Assembly: GCF_000428125.1 (NCBI RefSeq) | Contig: NZ_ATZI01000001.1 | Location: 496,001 to 560,000, forward strand | Source of the DNA: Bacteroides graminisolvens DSM 19988 = JCM 15093 | GTDB lineage: Bacteria; Bacteroidota; Bacteroidia; Bacteroidales; Bacteroidaceae | Direction of reading: 5' to 3' | Length of the DNA stretch: 64,000 bases | Shown: one piece after another, positions 54,998 to 63,287 of the stretch | Layout of the letters: each line of letters opens with the position of its first letter | Numbering within the stretch: position 1 is the first letter of the stretch | Made by a program: the position numbers and the translations under genes | Notes under the pieces: generated by a model | Seen by the model: the letters and a program-made list of their open reading frames with translations, nothing else | Told to the model about the DNA's origin: nothing | The model's database searches: none

Positions 54998-56194
54998 ATG
55001 AAAATTTTAGTTTTAAACTGTGGTAGCTCATCAATCAAGTACAAACTGTTCGATATGGACAGCAAGGAAGTGATGGCTCAAGGTGGTATTGAGAGAATCG
55101 GTTTACAAGGTTCATTCCTTAAGTTTGCATTACCCAACGGCGAAAAGGTTATTCTTGAACGTGAAATTCCTGAACATACCGTAGGTATTGAGTTCGTTCT
55201 GGAAACACTGACCGGTGAAAAATACGGTTGCATCAGCTCGTTGGATGATATTACGGCAGTAGGCCACCGCGTGGTACACGGAGGTGAGAAGTTCAACTCT
55301 TCTGTGTTGATTACTCAGGATGTGGTTGACCAAATGGTGCAATGCTCAGAATTGGCGCCGCTTCACAATCCGGCCAACCTGAAGGGTATTTATACCATTT
55401 CAAAATTGCTTCCTAATGTTCCTCAAGTAGGCGTGTTCGATACGGCTTTCCATCAAACCATGCCCGATTACGCTTATATGTATCCGCTTCCATACGAAAT
55501 GTACACCAAATACGGCGTGCGTCGTTACGGATTCCACGGAACCAGTCACCGTTATGTTTCGGCACGTGCATGTGAATTCTTGGGAGTGAAACCCGAAGGA
55601 CAGCGCATCATCACCTGCCACATCGGCAACGGTGGCTCTATTACTGCAGTGAAAGACGGCAAATCAATTGATACCTCTATGGGACTTACTCCGGTAGAAG
55701 GTTTGATGATGGGTACTCGTGTGGGCGACATTGATGCAGGCGCACTTACGTTCATCATGGAAAAAGAAGGACTGGATGCAACCGGTCTGTCGGACTTGGT
55801 GAACAAGAAGAGTGGTGTTTTGGGTATATTCGAAGTTTCTTCGGACATGCGCGAACTGGAAGATGCTGTGGCTCGTGGCGAAGAACGCGCTCAGCTGGCT
55901 GAGAACATGTACTTCTACCGCATTAAAAAATACATCGGTGCTTATGCTGCTGCATTGGGTGGTGTTGATATTATCGTGTTTACCGGTGGGGTAGGCGAGA
56001 ATCAGGCAACCTGCCGTGCAGGCGTATGTCAGGGACTGGAATACATGGGCGTGAAAATTGACGAACCATATAACGCTACCATCCGCGGTAAGGAAACAAT
56101 CATCAGTACTGCCGACTCTAAAGTGAAAGTAGTGGTAATACCTACCGACGAAGAGTTTATGATTGCTTCGGATACGATGACCATCTTGAAATAG
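54998..56194 (+). CDS. ackA: Acetate kinase
   Basis: AckA makes acetate and ATP from acetyl phosphate and ADP. The protein has 398 residues, the usual length. Signatures are VLNCGSSSIKYKLFD at the N-terminus, RRYGFHGTSHRYVS, and TCHIGNGGSITAVKDGKSIDTSMG. It is co-transcribed with pta, and an intrinsic terminator lies 23 nt past the stop. Confidence 0.98.
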   Translation: MKILVLNCGSSSIKYKLFDMDSKEVMAQGGIERIGLQGSFLKFALPNGEKVILEREIPEHTVGIEFVLETLTGEKYGCISSLDDITAVGHRVVHGGEKFNSSVLITQDVVDQMVQCSELAPLHNPANLKGIYTISKLLPNVPQVGVFDTAFHQTMPDYAYMYPLPYEMYTKYGVRRYGFHGTSHRYVSARACEFLGVKPEGQRIITCHIGNGGSITAVKDGKSIDTSMGLTPVEGLMMGTRVGDIDAGALTFIMEKEGLDATGLSDLVNKKSGVLGIFEVSSDMRELEDAVARGEERAQLAENMYFYRIKKYIGAYAAALGGVDIIVFTGGVGENQATCRAGVCQGLEYMGVKIDEPYNATIRGKETIISTADSKVKVVVIPTDEEFMIASDTMTILK

Positions 56195-56217
56195 AAATTT
56201 GTTTTCACCTATATAAT

Positions 56218-56252
56218 AACAGCGTGTGTTGCTTCTTGCAGTGCACGCTGTT
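56218..56252 (+). terminator. Intrinsic terminator of pta-ackA
   Basis: AACAGCGTG (56218-56226) pairs with CACGCTGTT (56244-56252) and is followed directly by a run of T residues. It ends the pta-ackA transcript. Confidence 0.9.
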
Positions 56253-56363
56253 TTTTTTCTCACATTGTTCATGTGATTGTAATGCGTCTAAGTGAACAGC
56301 GGGCACAGGCCGTGCCAATCGACTTTGTTTGTCCCTGATATTCATTTATTAACACTCCGATGG

Positions 56364-56393
56364 TTGCATGAAAAAGTAAAGGTTTTATCTTTG
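56364..56393 (+). promoter_or_regulatory. Promoter of the alkaline phosphatase gene
   Basis: TTG (56364-56366) and TATCTTTG (56386-56393) are separated by 19 nt, an excellent match to the Bacteroides consensus. The gene start is 34 nt further on. No phosphate-box-like repeat is obvious. Confidence 0.8.
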
Positions 56394-56427
56394 TGTCATT
56401 AATTAGAATAATTTTAAATAAAAAGTC

Positions 56428-57831
56428 ATGAAACGAACCTTTAATGTTTTAATCTTCTTACTCCTTGCCTGTGCGGTCTTTGCACAAGGTAAAGCCAAAT
56501 ATGTGTTCTATTTCATCGGTGACGGCATGGGTGTGAACCAAGTGAACGGAACCGAAATGTATCTGGCCGAAAAGAATGGAAAGATAGGAACCGAATCACT
56601 TCTGTTCACTCAGTTTCCCGTTGCAGGGGTCGCCACGACCTTCTCGAGCACCAACTCTGTAACAGACTCTTCTGCTGCGGGTACTGCGTTGTCTACAGGC
56701 GTAAAAACGTATAACGGAGCCATCGGGCTCGACAAAGATAAGAAGCAACTTGTTACCGTTGCCGAGCGTGCCAAACGTTCGGGTAAACGAGTAGGAGTTG
56801 CCACTACCGTGAGCATTGACCATGCTACTCCGGCAGCTTTCTATGCACACCAGGCAAGCCGTAAAATGTACTACGAAATAGCAACCGATCTTCCTAAAGC
56901 CGGTTTCGATTTCTATGCAGGCTCCGGTTTCCTGAGTCCCGACAAAACGTACGACAAGAAAGAGGCCCCCAGCATCTATCCCCTTTTCGAACAGGCAGGT
57001 TATTCTCTCGTAAAGGGCTATGATGCATTTAAGGCAGAATATCCTCGTGCCAAGAAATTGATTCTGGTACAAAAAGATAATTCCATTCCCGATGCGGTTC
57101 CTTATGCCATTGATTCAAAACAAGGTGATTTAACCTTGGCTGAAATCACGGATGCAGCCATCAGCTTTCTGACCAAAGAGAAAAACAAAGGTTTCTTCGT
57201 GATGCTTGAAGGAGGAAAGATTGACTGGGCTTGTCATAACAATGATGCAGCTACTGCTTTCAATGAAGTGATTGACTTCGATAATGCTATTAAGGTAGCT
57301 TATGAATTCTACAAAAAACATCCCAAAGAAACCCTGATTGTGATTACTGCCGACCATGAAACGGGAGGTATCGGTCTGGGAACAGGAAGCATGGATCTCA
57401 ACCTCAAAGCTCTGCAATACCAGAAAATATCTCAGGAATACCTTTCTGTAGCCATTAATAAGTTGCGCAAAGAAAAGAACCACAAGGTGTCTTGGGAAGA
57501 AGTGAAGGCGCTGCTGGCCGATAAAATGGGACTTTGGAAAGAACTCCCCGTTAGCTGGGAACAAGAAAAGAAACTGCGTGACGAATACGAAAACTCTTTC
57601 GTGAAGAATGTGCAGGCTTTTGAGAAGACAGAGTACGCCATTAGCGAACCGTTGGCAGCCCGTGCCAAAGAAGTGGTGAATGAGATCGCTCATGTTGCCT
57701 GGGCAAGCGGTAATCACAGTGCCGGTTACGTGCCCGTGTTTGCTATCGGTGCCGGAGCGGAACTGTTCAACGGTAAGATGGACAATATTGAAATCCCCAA
57801 ACGCATAGCCAAAGCAGGCGGATACAAATAA
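56428..57831 (+). CDS. Alkaline phosphatase
   Basis: The protein has 467 residues with a signal peptide ending at about residue 20 (LACAVFAQ), so it acts in the periplasm. The family signature around the phosphorylated serine is VTDSSAAGTALSTG. Metal ligands are in YFIGDGMG, VSIDHATPAAFYAHQ, EGGKIDWACHNND, TADHETGG and ASGNHSAG. It hydrolyses phosphomonoesters. It is transcribed alone from a strong promoter and ends at two tandem hairpins. Confidence 0.95.
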   Translation: MKRTFNVLIFLLLACAVFAQGKAKYVFYFIGDGMGVNQVNGTEMYLAEKNGKIGTESLLFTQFPVAGVATTFSSTNSVTDSSAAGTALSTGVKTYNGAIGLDKDKKQLVTVAERAKRSGKRVGVATTVSIDHATPAAFYAHQASRKMYYEIATDLPKAGFDFYAGSGFLSPDKTYDKKEAPSIYPLFEQAGYSLVKGYDAFKAEYPRAKKLILVQKDNSIPDAVPYAIDSKQGDLTLAEITDAAISFLTKEKNKGFFVMLEGGKIDWACHNNDAATAFNEVIDFDNAIKVAYEFYKKHPKETLIVITADHETGGIGLGTGSMDLNLKALQYQKISQEYLSVAINKLRKEKNHKVSWEEVKALLADKMGLWKELPVSWEQEKKLRDEYENSFVKNVQAFEKTEYAISEPLAARAKEVVNEIAHVAWASGNHSAGYVPVFAIGAGAELFNGKMDNIEIPKRIAKAGGYK

Positions 57832-57834
57832 AAA

Positions 57835-57886
57835 AGAACTGATTTAATAATCAGTTCTCTGAAGGTCGGCACTCGTTGCCGGCCTT
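57835..57886. terminator. Two tandem hairpins after the alkaline phosphatase gene
   Basis: The first stem is AGAACTGAT/ATCAGTTCT (57835-57843 and 57850-57858). The second is AAGGTCGGCA/TGCCGGCCTT (57862-57871 and 57877-57886, with one G-T pair) and runs into TTTTT. The second is the more convincing terminator. lpxH converges from the other side. Confidence 0.85.
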
Positions 57887-57907
57887 TTTACGTTGCACAT
57901 CCTCAAT

Positions 57908-58678
57908 CTATTCATTATTGAGGTCTTCGCCCTCAATATACTGATCCAGCAACAAATTCTCCCCGTCGAAAACAGCATAAGAGAAATAACTGATCCAGTC
58001 ACCCAGAATGGTGACACGTGCCGAACTTGATAACATCAGATCCAGCATAATGTGCCGGTGACCGTAAATAAAGTAATTGATGTCGGGATGCTCTTTGAGA
58101 TACTGTTTGCTGAAGAGAACCAGAAACTCCTTGTTCTCGCCCATGTAATCGGGTTCTTTGCCGTCAACACGCTTCATGCGGCTGTGCTTGGCCCAAGTTA
58201 GCCCCAAGTCCATGCTCCAACGCGGATGAATGGCGGCAAACATCCGCTGCAACGTGCGGTTGTGAAACATGGAACGCAGCAATTTGAATTTAGGATCCGG
58301 ATCACCTAGTCCGTCGCCGTGCGCTAGAAAGAACTCTTTCCCGAAAATCTCCGTGGTCAGCGGTTGAGTGTGCATAATTACCCCACACTCTTGTGTGAGA
58401 TAATCGCCACACCAAATGTCATGATTACCAATAAAGAAATGCACTTCCACTCCCATATCCGTCAGCTCGGAAATCTTCCCGAGAAAACGAGTATAACCCT
58501 TGGGCACCACCGTGCGGAACTCAAACCAGAAGTCGAACAAGTCGCCCAACAGATAAACAGCTTCAGCCTGATGCTTGATGCTATCTAAAAAGTTGACCAG
58601 CCTGCGCTCCTGCATGCGTCCATGCTCAATGGCACGTGACCCCAAATGCGCGTCGGAGAGGAAATATACCTTTTTCAT
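57908..58678 (-). CDS. lpxH: UDP-2,3-diacylglucosamine diphosphatase
   Basis: LpxH hydrolyses UDP-2,3-diacylglucosamine to lipid X and UMP in lipid A synthesis. The protein has 256 residues with calcineurin-like motifs: FLSDAHLGSR at the N-terminus, LLGDLFDFWFE, IGNHDIW, LAHGDGLGD and YGHRH. The usual length is about 240-260. It overlaps the upstream SufT-like gene by ATGA. Confidence 0.93.
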   Translation of the reverse strand: MKKVYFLSDAHLGSRAIEHGRMQERRLVNFLDSIKHQAEAVYLLGDLFDFWFEFRTVVPKGYTRFLGKISELTDMGVEVHFFIGNHDIWCGDYLTQECGVIMHTQPLTTEIFGKEFFLAHGDGLGDPDPKFKLLRSMFHNRTLQRMFAAIHPRWSMDLGLTWAKHSRMKRVDGKEPDYMGENKEFLVLFSKQYLKEHPDINYFIYGHRHIMLDLMLSSSARVTILGDWISYFSYAVFDGENLLLDQYIEGEDLNNE

Positions 58679-58986
58679 AAGAAACCCAATTCCAATTTAG
58701 CTTCTTCACTCATCATATCCTTGTCCCATTGCGGTTCAAAGACCAGATTGATGTTTACACTCTTCACCCCTTCAACAGATTCCACCTTCTGCTGCACATC
58801 CTCCATGATAAAGTCGGCAGCCGGACAGCTTGGAGCCGTCAGCGTCATGTCTACATTCACGCTGGCATCCTCGTTTACGTCTATGCGGTAAATCAGTCCC
58901 AGGTCATATATGTTAACCGGAATTTCAGGGTCGTATACTGTTTTGAGTATCTCAACGATTTTAACTTCAGTTTCAAATTTGTCCAT
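58675..58986 (-). CDS. SufT/MIP18-like iron-sulfur assembly protein (DUF59)
   Basis: The protein has 103 residues of the MIP18 family: KTVYDPEIPVNIYDLGLIY, then MTLTAPSCPAADFIMEDV with the conserved cysteine, and a VNINLVFEPQWDKDMMSEEA end. These proteins help mature iron-sulfur proteins. A -7 box TATCTTTG lies upstream on the minus strand (59014-59007), and the gene overlaps lpxH by 4 nt. The operon link to lipid A synthesis has no obvious reason. Confidence 0.92.
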   Translation of the reverse strand: MDKFETEVKIVEILKTVYDPEIPVNIYDLGLIYRIDVNEDASVNVDMTLTAPSCPAADFIMEDVQQKVESVEGVKSVNINLVFEPQWDKDMMSEEAKLELGFL

Positions 58987-59006
58987 ACTTGTAATTGTTA
59001 TTTCTG

Positions 59007-59014
59007 CAAAGATA
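59007..59014 (-). promoter_or_regulatory. -7 promoter element of the sufT-lpxH operon
   Basis: The minus strand reads TATCTTTG, an exact TAnnTTTG box, 20 nt upstream of the ATG of the DUF59 gene. The -33 element is unclear. Confidence 0.55.
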
Positions 59015-59025
59015 GCTAAATTCGG

Positions 59026-59724
59026 CTATACCATCTCACCGTTATCGGCAAAACTGTAATACCTGCCGTCGCAAATAATAACATGGTCGGCAACACGAAT
59101 GTTCATGGTACGAGCCGCCTGTTGAATTTGTGCGGTCAGTTTTTTATCCTCGTTGCTGGGGTTGGGATTACCCGAAGGATGGTTGTGCGACAAGATTACC
59201 CCCGTGGCCCTTTGCATCAGCGCCTCGCGCAGAATGGTTCGCACATCGGCATACGTACCGTCAATCCCTCCCGAGCTGATACGCGTGGTGGCTATCACCT
59301 TGTTCGACTGATTGAGCAAAACAATCCAAAACTCCTCCTGCGGCAAATCACACAATAGCGGGTGCAAGATGCGATACACATCCGTGGAACAAGTAATCTG
59401 CGTGCGCTCCTCCACGTCTTGCAGTTTGCGGCGTTTACCAATTTCCAGAGCCGCCATGATGCTGATACTTTTGGCTGGTCCCATTCCTTTGAATCCGGCA
59501 AAACGATTCACGTCCCACTTAGCCAACTCATTCAGGTTGTTGTTGCACGCCTGCATGATGCGACGCATCAGTTCAACGGCACTCTCTTCGGTATTGCCCG
59601 AACCGATTAAGATGGCCAGCAGTTCCGCGTCGCTTAGTGCTCCGGAACCCTTCAGCATCATCTTTTCACGTGGACGGTCTTCCTCCGCCCATTCAGAGAT
59701 ATTGAGTTTTGGTTTATTTTCCAT
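59026..59724 (-). CDS. radC: RadC-family JAB1/MPN protein
   Basis: The protein has 232 residues. An N-terminal helix-hairpin-helix-like part (ELLAILIGSGNTEESAVELMRRI, FKGMGPAKSISIMAALEIGKR) precedes the metalloprotease-like JAMM motif SHNHPSGNPNPSNED. The family was named for DNA repair, but its real enzymatic role is not established. It stands alone between the SufT-like gene and a glycosyltransferase. Confidence 0.94.
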   Translation of the reverse strand: MENKPKLNISEWAEEDRPREKMMLKGSGALSDAELLAILIGSGNTEESAVELMRRIMQACNNNLNELAKWDVNRFAGFKGMGPAKSISIMAALEIGKRRKLQDVEERTQITCSTDVYRILHPLLCDLPQEEFWIVLLNQSNKVIATTRISSGGIDGTYADVRTILREALMQRATGVILSHNHPSGNPNPSNEDKKLTAQIQQAARTMNIRVADHVIICDGRYYSFADNGEMV

Positions 59725-59767
59725 GTCTTTTTCATAGTATTAAGTTATTCGCCCTTTCGGGCTTCGG

Positions 59768-60757
59768 TTACTTATAGAAGTTCTTGCTGAAAGCAGAGAA
59801 CTCATCTTTTCCGCGGACACACCGTTGCCACCAGGCTCGCCAAAAGCCCGTGCCGTAACCCGTTAGCTGTGTGTACGAAGCCGCTACGGCATACAAGCCG
59901 ATGCGCAAACTTCTGTTTTGCACCGCTGCATCCGTACCCACCAGCAAGGCATAAACCGCCAGCGGTATCAGAGCTACGGGCCACAGTAACGCAGCAAGCA
60001 ACAACACCGCTACACCTAGTGTAAACACACCCGGCAACAGATGCACCAGCTTCAGAGAATCAGGATACTTCTTGTACAGGTTGATGCGTGCAATGCCCGA
60101 GTTATGCACTTGTTTGAAGAACTTCTTCAAATCCGTGCGCCTTTTGTGATATACCCATGCACCCGGAAAAAGCCTGCACACGTAGTTGTGTTGGAAAATC
60201 CGTATGCTGAAATCAATGTCCTCACCGAAACGCATCTTCGAGAAACCTTGCAAAGTTCGGTACACCTCCGTGCGCACCCCCATGTTGAAGCTGCGCGGGT
60301 AAAACTTATCCATCTTCTTTTTGCCCCCGCGAATGCCCCCGGTGGTGAAAAACGAAGTCATGGAATAATTAATGGCCTTCTGCATGTCACTGAAAGACGC
60401 GTGCGCCCTGTCGGGACCACCAAAAGCATCGGCAGGTGATGCCGTCAACTCCTGCTCCACCTCCTTGAAGTAATCTTCGGGTAAGATGCAATCGGAATCC
60501 AGTATAATAAGGTAATCGCCCGATGCCCTTTCCGCCCCGTAATTACGCGTCTGCCCCGGTCCCGAGTTCGGTTTGCTATAATAGCTTATTTGCAGTAGCT
60601 CGGCATACTTTTGCGTGACTGTCTCACAGGGAACAGACGATCCGTCTTCCACAATAATCACCTCAAAGTTCTTAAAACTTTGACTCGTAAGACTTTGAAG
60701 CAGTTCATCTACCTCATCGGGTCGGTTGTACACCGGAATAATTACGGAATAAAACAT
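59768..60757 (-). CDS. Membrane-associated glycosyltransferase family 2
   Basis: The protein has 329 residues from the ATG at 60757, so that it begins MFYSVIIPVYNRPDEVDELL; starts at 60763 and 60787 are also open. GT2 motifs are EVIIVEDGSS, YLIILDSDCILPEDYF with the DxD-like DSD, and FGEDIDFSIRIF. Two or three hydrophobic helices near the C-terminus (LVHLLPGVFTLGVAVLLLAALLWPVALIPLAVYALL) anchor it to the membrane. Acceptor and product are unknown; it may serve surface polysaccharide or glycoprotein synthesis. Confidence 0.9.
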   Translation of the reverse strand: MFYSVIIPVYNRPDEVDELLQSLTSQSFKNFEVIIVEDGSSVPCETVTQKYAELLQISYYSKPNSGPGQTRNYGAERASGDYLIILDSDCILPEDYFKEVEQELTASPADAFGGPDRAHASFSDMQKAINYSMTSFFTTGGIRGGKKKMDKFYPRSFNMGVRTEVYRTLQGFSKMRFGEDIDFSIRIFQHNYVCRLFPGAWVYHKRRTDLKKFFKQVHNSGIARINLYKKYPDSLKLVHLLPGVFTLGVAVLLLAALLWPVALIPLAVYALLVGTDAAVQNRSLRIGLYAVAASYTQLTGYGTGFWRAWWQRCVRGKDEFSAFSKNFYK

Positions 60758-60857
60758 AGGCATAGATACTAAATAACCACTTACCATTTACCGTTTTCCC
60801 CTCGAAGAAGAGCAGTAAATAGCAAATGGTTATAATGGGGTTACCCTTTCGGGAAAA

Positions 60858-61424
60858 TTATGCTTTTACGCGTCCTTGGTAAGAACCGTCGCGCGTATCA
60901 ATTTCAATGGTTTCACCTTCAGTGATGAACAACGGTACGCGAACTTCCGCACCCGATTCCACAGTTGCAGGTTTCAATGTGTTAGTAGCGGTATCACCCT
61001 TCATGCCCGGTTCGGTATACGTAACCTTCATTTGCACCTTAACAGGCAGGTCGGCATACAGAACGGTTTCAGTAGAAGCATCCGATACAACTTCGGCAAT
61101 CATGCCCTCCAATAGGAAGTCAACACCGTTAATCAAATCGTGTGCAATAGGAATTTGGTCAAAAGATTCCTGATTCATGAATATATAGTGATCTCCTTCT
61201 TTGTACAAGTATTGGTGAGGACGACGCTCTACGCGTACATCTTCCAGTTTCTCGCCGATGTTGAAACGGCGCTCTATCACGTATCCGTTAATTACATCTT
61301 TCAATTTGGTACGCATAAAAGTATTTCCTTTACCGGGTTTTACGTGTAAAAACTCGATGCAGAAATAGAGCTTTCCGTCTAAACGGATGCAGGTTCCGTT
61401 CTTGATGTCTTGTGAATTGATCAT
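60858..61424 (-). CDS. efp: Translation elongation factor P
   Basis: EF-P relieves ribosome stalling at proline runs. The protein has 188 residues, the normal length. The start MINSQDIKNGTCIRLDGKLYF and the domain-II phrase RRFNIGEKLEDVRVERRPHQYLYKEGDHYIFMN are typical. The expected modification-site loop reads VKPGKGNTFMRTKLKD, with a lysine at its tip. It has a complete promoter on the minus strand, divergent from rpmH. Confidence 0.96.
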   Translation of the reverse strand: MINSQDIKNGTCIRLDGKLYFCIEFLHVKPGKGNTFMRTKLKDVINGYVIERRFNIGEKLEDVRVERRPHQYLYKEGDHYIFMNQESFDQIPIAHDLINGVDFLLEGMIAEVVSDASTETVLYADLPVKVQMKVTYTEPGMKGDTATNTLKPATVESGAEVRVPLFITEGETIEIDTRDGSYQGRVKA

Positions 61425-61486
61425 AAAATAATTTGTTATTATACTGTTTATTAGATTACTACCTGTCTTGCAGTCGTTTCCGAGCG

Positions 61487-61518
61487 CAAAAGTAATCTAA
61501 ATAGGTAAAAAACACAAA
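61487..61518 (-). promoter_or_regulatory. Promoter of efp
   Basis: On the minus strand TTTG (61518-61515) and TACTTTTG (61494-61487) are 20 nt apart, an exact match to the Bacteroides housekeeping consensus TTTG-N19/21-TAnnTTTG. The efp ATG is 62 nt downstream. Confidence 0.82.
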
Positions 61519-61545
61519 AGGTTTTGACTAAAAATGACGGAACTC

Positions 61546-61576
61546 TTGGTTAATTTAAAAAAAGTACCTATTTTTG
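61546..61576 (+). promoter_or_regulatory. Promoter of rpmH
   Basis: TTG (61546-61548) and TATTTTTG (61569-61576) are 20 nt apart, an exact consensus match. The rpmH ATG follows 47 nt later. The two divergent promoters (efp and rpmH) are only about 50 bp apart. Confidence 0.85.
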
Positions 61577-61623
61577 CAACCCGATTTCCCATGAGTTATA
61601 ACAAATAAAAGCAATATACAGTA

Positions 61624-61782
61624 ATGAAAAGGACATTTCAACCCTCTAACAGAAAGAGAAAGAACAAACACGGTTTCCGTGAAAGAATGGCTAGTGCCAA
61701 TGGTCGTAGAGTATTGGCAGCACGTCGTGCAAAAGGCAGAAAGAAATTATCTGTCTCTGACGAATACAACGGAACAAAGTAA
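61624..61782 (+). CDS. rpmH: Ribosomal protein bL34
   Basis: The 52-residue protein starts [19 protein letters not shown] and continues through [19 protein letters not shown], the universal bL34 signature. It ends [12 protein letters not shown], a short extension common in Bacteroidetes. It is a component of the large ribosomal subunit near the peptide exit tunnel. It has its own promoter and is followed by an intrinsic terminator. Confidence 0.98.
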   Translation: MKRTFQPSNRKRKNKHGFRERMASANGRRVLAARRAKGRKKLSVSDEYNGTK

Positions 61783-61804
61783 GATCCGTGTGAACGAAAT
61801 AAAA

Positions 61805-61834
61805 AAGAAGGTATCTTTTTAAAGATGCCTTCTT
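61805..61834 (+). terminator. Intrinsic terminator of rpmH
   Basis: AAGAAGGTATCTTT (61805-61818) pairs with AAAGATGCCTTCTT (61821-61834, one G-T pair) and runs into a tract of T residues. It lies 22 nt after the rpmH stop. Confidence 0.9.
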
Positions 61835-61967
61835 TTTTTTTGTGCAGTAGCCTCTTAATCTCCTCATGCCTACAATATCTTTCCGCAAGTTGCACTTCTT
61901 TTCTTTGTTATCTTTGCAACAGTGGTAAAATTGACCTCCGTAAAAAAGAGAGGACCTGGTGCCCGAG

Positions 61968-62090
61968 ATGAAGCGTCAACGCAAAAACCTCGAACTGCAA
62001 CTTCTTAAATTGAAAGTTGAAATACTAAAAACAAGGTGCTTCAATAAGTACGAGATTGAATCTATTTGTTTGATTATAATTACATTCTGA
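61968..62090 (+). CDS. Possible small protein of 40 residues
   Basis: The frame starts ATG at 61968 (a GTG at 61959 is an alternative) and encodes a basic, leucine-rich helix (MKRQRKNLELQLLKLKVEI) and then a hydrophobic end. A -7 box TATCTTTG lies 52 nt upstream and a GAGAGGA purine run lies between. I do not recognise a family. Chance occurrence is quite possible. Confidence 0.2.
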   Translation: MKRQRKNLELQLLKLKVEILKTRCFNKYEIESICLIIITF

Positions 62091-62567
62091 TTAAATGACC
62101 GTGTTCCTAAATATGTATAAATCAGGTGGCGAGTATTTGTGTTTCTGTTGCCACTCGTAAACAGACTTTTAACTGGAATTCTCTTCATTGTCCACGATTT
62201 CACCCGTCGCAAGGTAAGGCTGATTGTGGAGCATATCGGGGGCCATAATTGGCTTCTTTGTTGTTGGTGTTATGCCTTGTTGTTATTTGGACGCTCGCTG
62301 GTGCCGTTTTAAGCCTCTCTGTTTAGTTTTATCTCCTCGGATGGGTAGCACCTCGTCTTTTGTGTTTATTTAAAATAGCGGGCATAATAATTAGTTTAAG
62401 TAGCGCCTTGGTTTTAGTTGCAGTACAAGTTGTTGGCAGGTTCGTTTCTGTGATTCAATTCTGGAATATATCATCGGCATGCTATCGCCTTCTGTTGCTG
62501 TTGTAGGACAGGCTAAACCATAGCGACAATCGATTGAGAGCCTGATTGCTAATCAGCTATTTAAACC

Positions 62568-62587
62568 TTTTGTATTTGTATACAAAA
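62568..62587. repeat. Palindrome TTTTGTAT-N4-ATACAAAA
   Basis: Arms of 8 nt at 62568-62575 and 62580-62587 are perfectly complementary. The right arm overlaps a minus-strand -7-like box TATTTTTG (62590-62583). It is 14 nt from the TCAGCCAT repeats and may be part of the same control region. Confidence 0.5.
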
Positions 62588-62601
62588 ATAACCAATAATT
62601 T

Positions 62602-62700
62602 TCAGCCATTGATTCAGCCATTATTTTGAGTTTGTAATGTTTTGAATTTGAGGGTTTTACAAGGTTTGACGAAAAGAGACTCAGCCATTGATTCAGCCAT
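62602..62700. repeat. Four TCAGCCAT octamers in two identical 20-bp pairs
   Basis: The 20-bp sequence TCAGCCATTGATTCAGCCAT occurs at 62602-62621 and again at 62681-62700. Each copy itself holds two TCAGCCAT octamers 12 bp apart, so there are four octamers in the same direction. The sequence between the pairs is not repeated. Such iterated boxes can be protein-binding sites or marks of an integrated element. Confidence 0.8.
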
Positions 62701-63050
62701 GATATAAAAAGAATATATAATTAATAAATAAAAATTAGGAGATTTTCCTTGTGTTTTCGTGTGTTGTCTTGATTGTTTGTCCTCTATTTTCGCTACTTCG
62801 GTTCGAACTGCCTCATTTATCGAAAAGAAGTGCTGCTTGCTTCGGGTTAGGCTGAATAAGGTTAGTAACAAGATTGTTCTAGTTATAATAGGCTACATTA
62901 AGACTGTTTTTTTTATGGTTTTTTTAAAGAATAATAATTACGTAACAATGTTCTCGCAGTTCAGAGATTTACATATTTTCATATCATGGCCTTTTATGTA
63001 TTAATGTTCCGATAGGCTGCCTATTGTTCGCCTGCAAATTTTATTTCTAC

Positions 63051-63092
63051 GCCTAGGATTTTAAAAAGTTGGCCTAGGATTTTTAATTGTTG
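63051..63092. repeat. Tandem 21-bp repeat with GCCTAGGATTTT core
   Basis: GCCTAGGATTTT occurs at 63051-63062 and 63072-63083, and each is followed by an AT-rich stretch ending in GTTG, giving two imperfect 21-bp units. It lies about 200 bp upstream of the GT39 gene. Its purpose is not known. Confidence 0.65.
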
Positions 63093-63287
63093 GGGAGCAA
63101 TCTGAGAAAGGAGTATATTTGAATTAGTCTATCCCTTTTAAAAACGCCGGATTCTATCCAAAAAGAATATTTCTCATTTTATTATCTCAAATTTTATTAA
63201 TCCTGAAATATCGTCATAAATAGTGATAATTCTATTTTTCTACAAAATTGCTCTTCTATTTTGGAGGCTCAAGCAAAACAACTGAAA

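Larger units (their letters stand above)
61835..63287. other. Gene-poor AT-rich region of about 1.45 kb
   Basis: No recognised gene or RNA was found here. The plus strand has a -7 box TATCTTTG at 61909-61916 and, 52 nt on, a short open frame (61968-62090). Further along are a palindromic CTGATT/AATCAG hairpin (62542-62556), a TTTTGTAT/ATACAAAA palindrome (62568-62587), four copies of TCAGCCAT and a tandem 21-bp repeat. Open frames of 78-85 residues on both strands have no family-like features. It could be the decayed remains of an inserted element or an unrecognised RNA locus. Confidence 0.55.

Noticed and set aside
62614..62871. 85-residue minus-strand frame containing MAESMAES
   Set aside because: The odd peptide simply reflects the TCAGCCAT repeats. 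No family-like features and no promoter at the right place.
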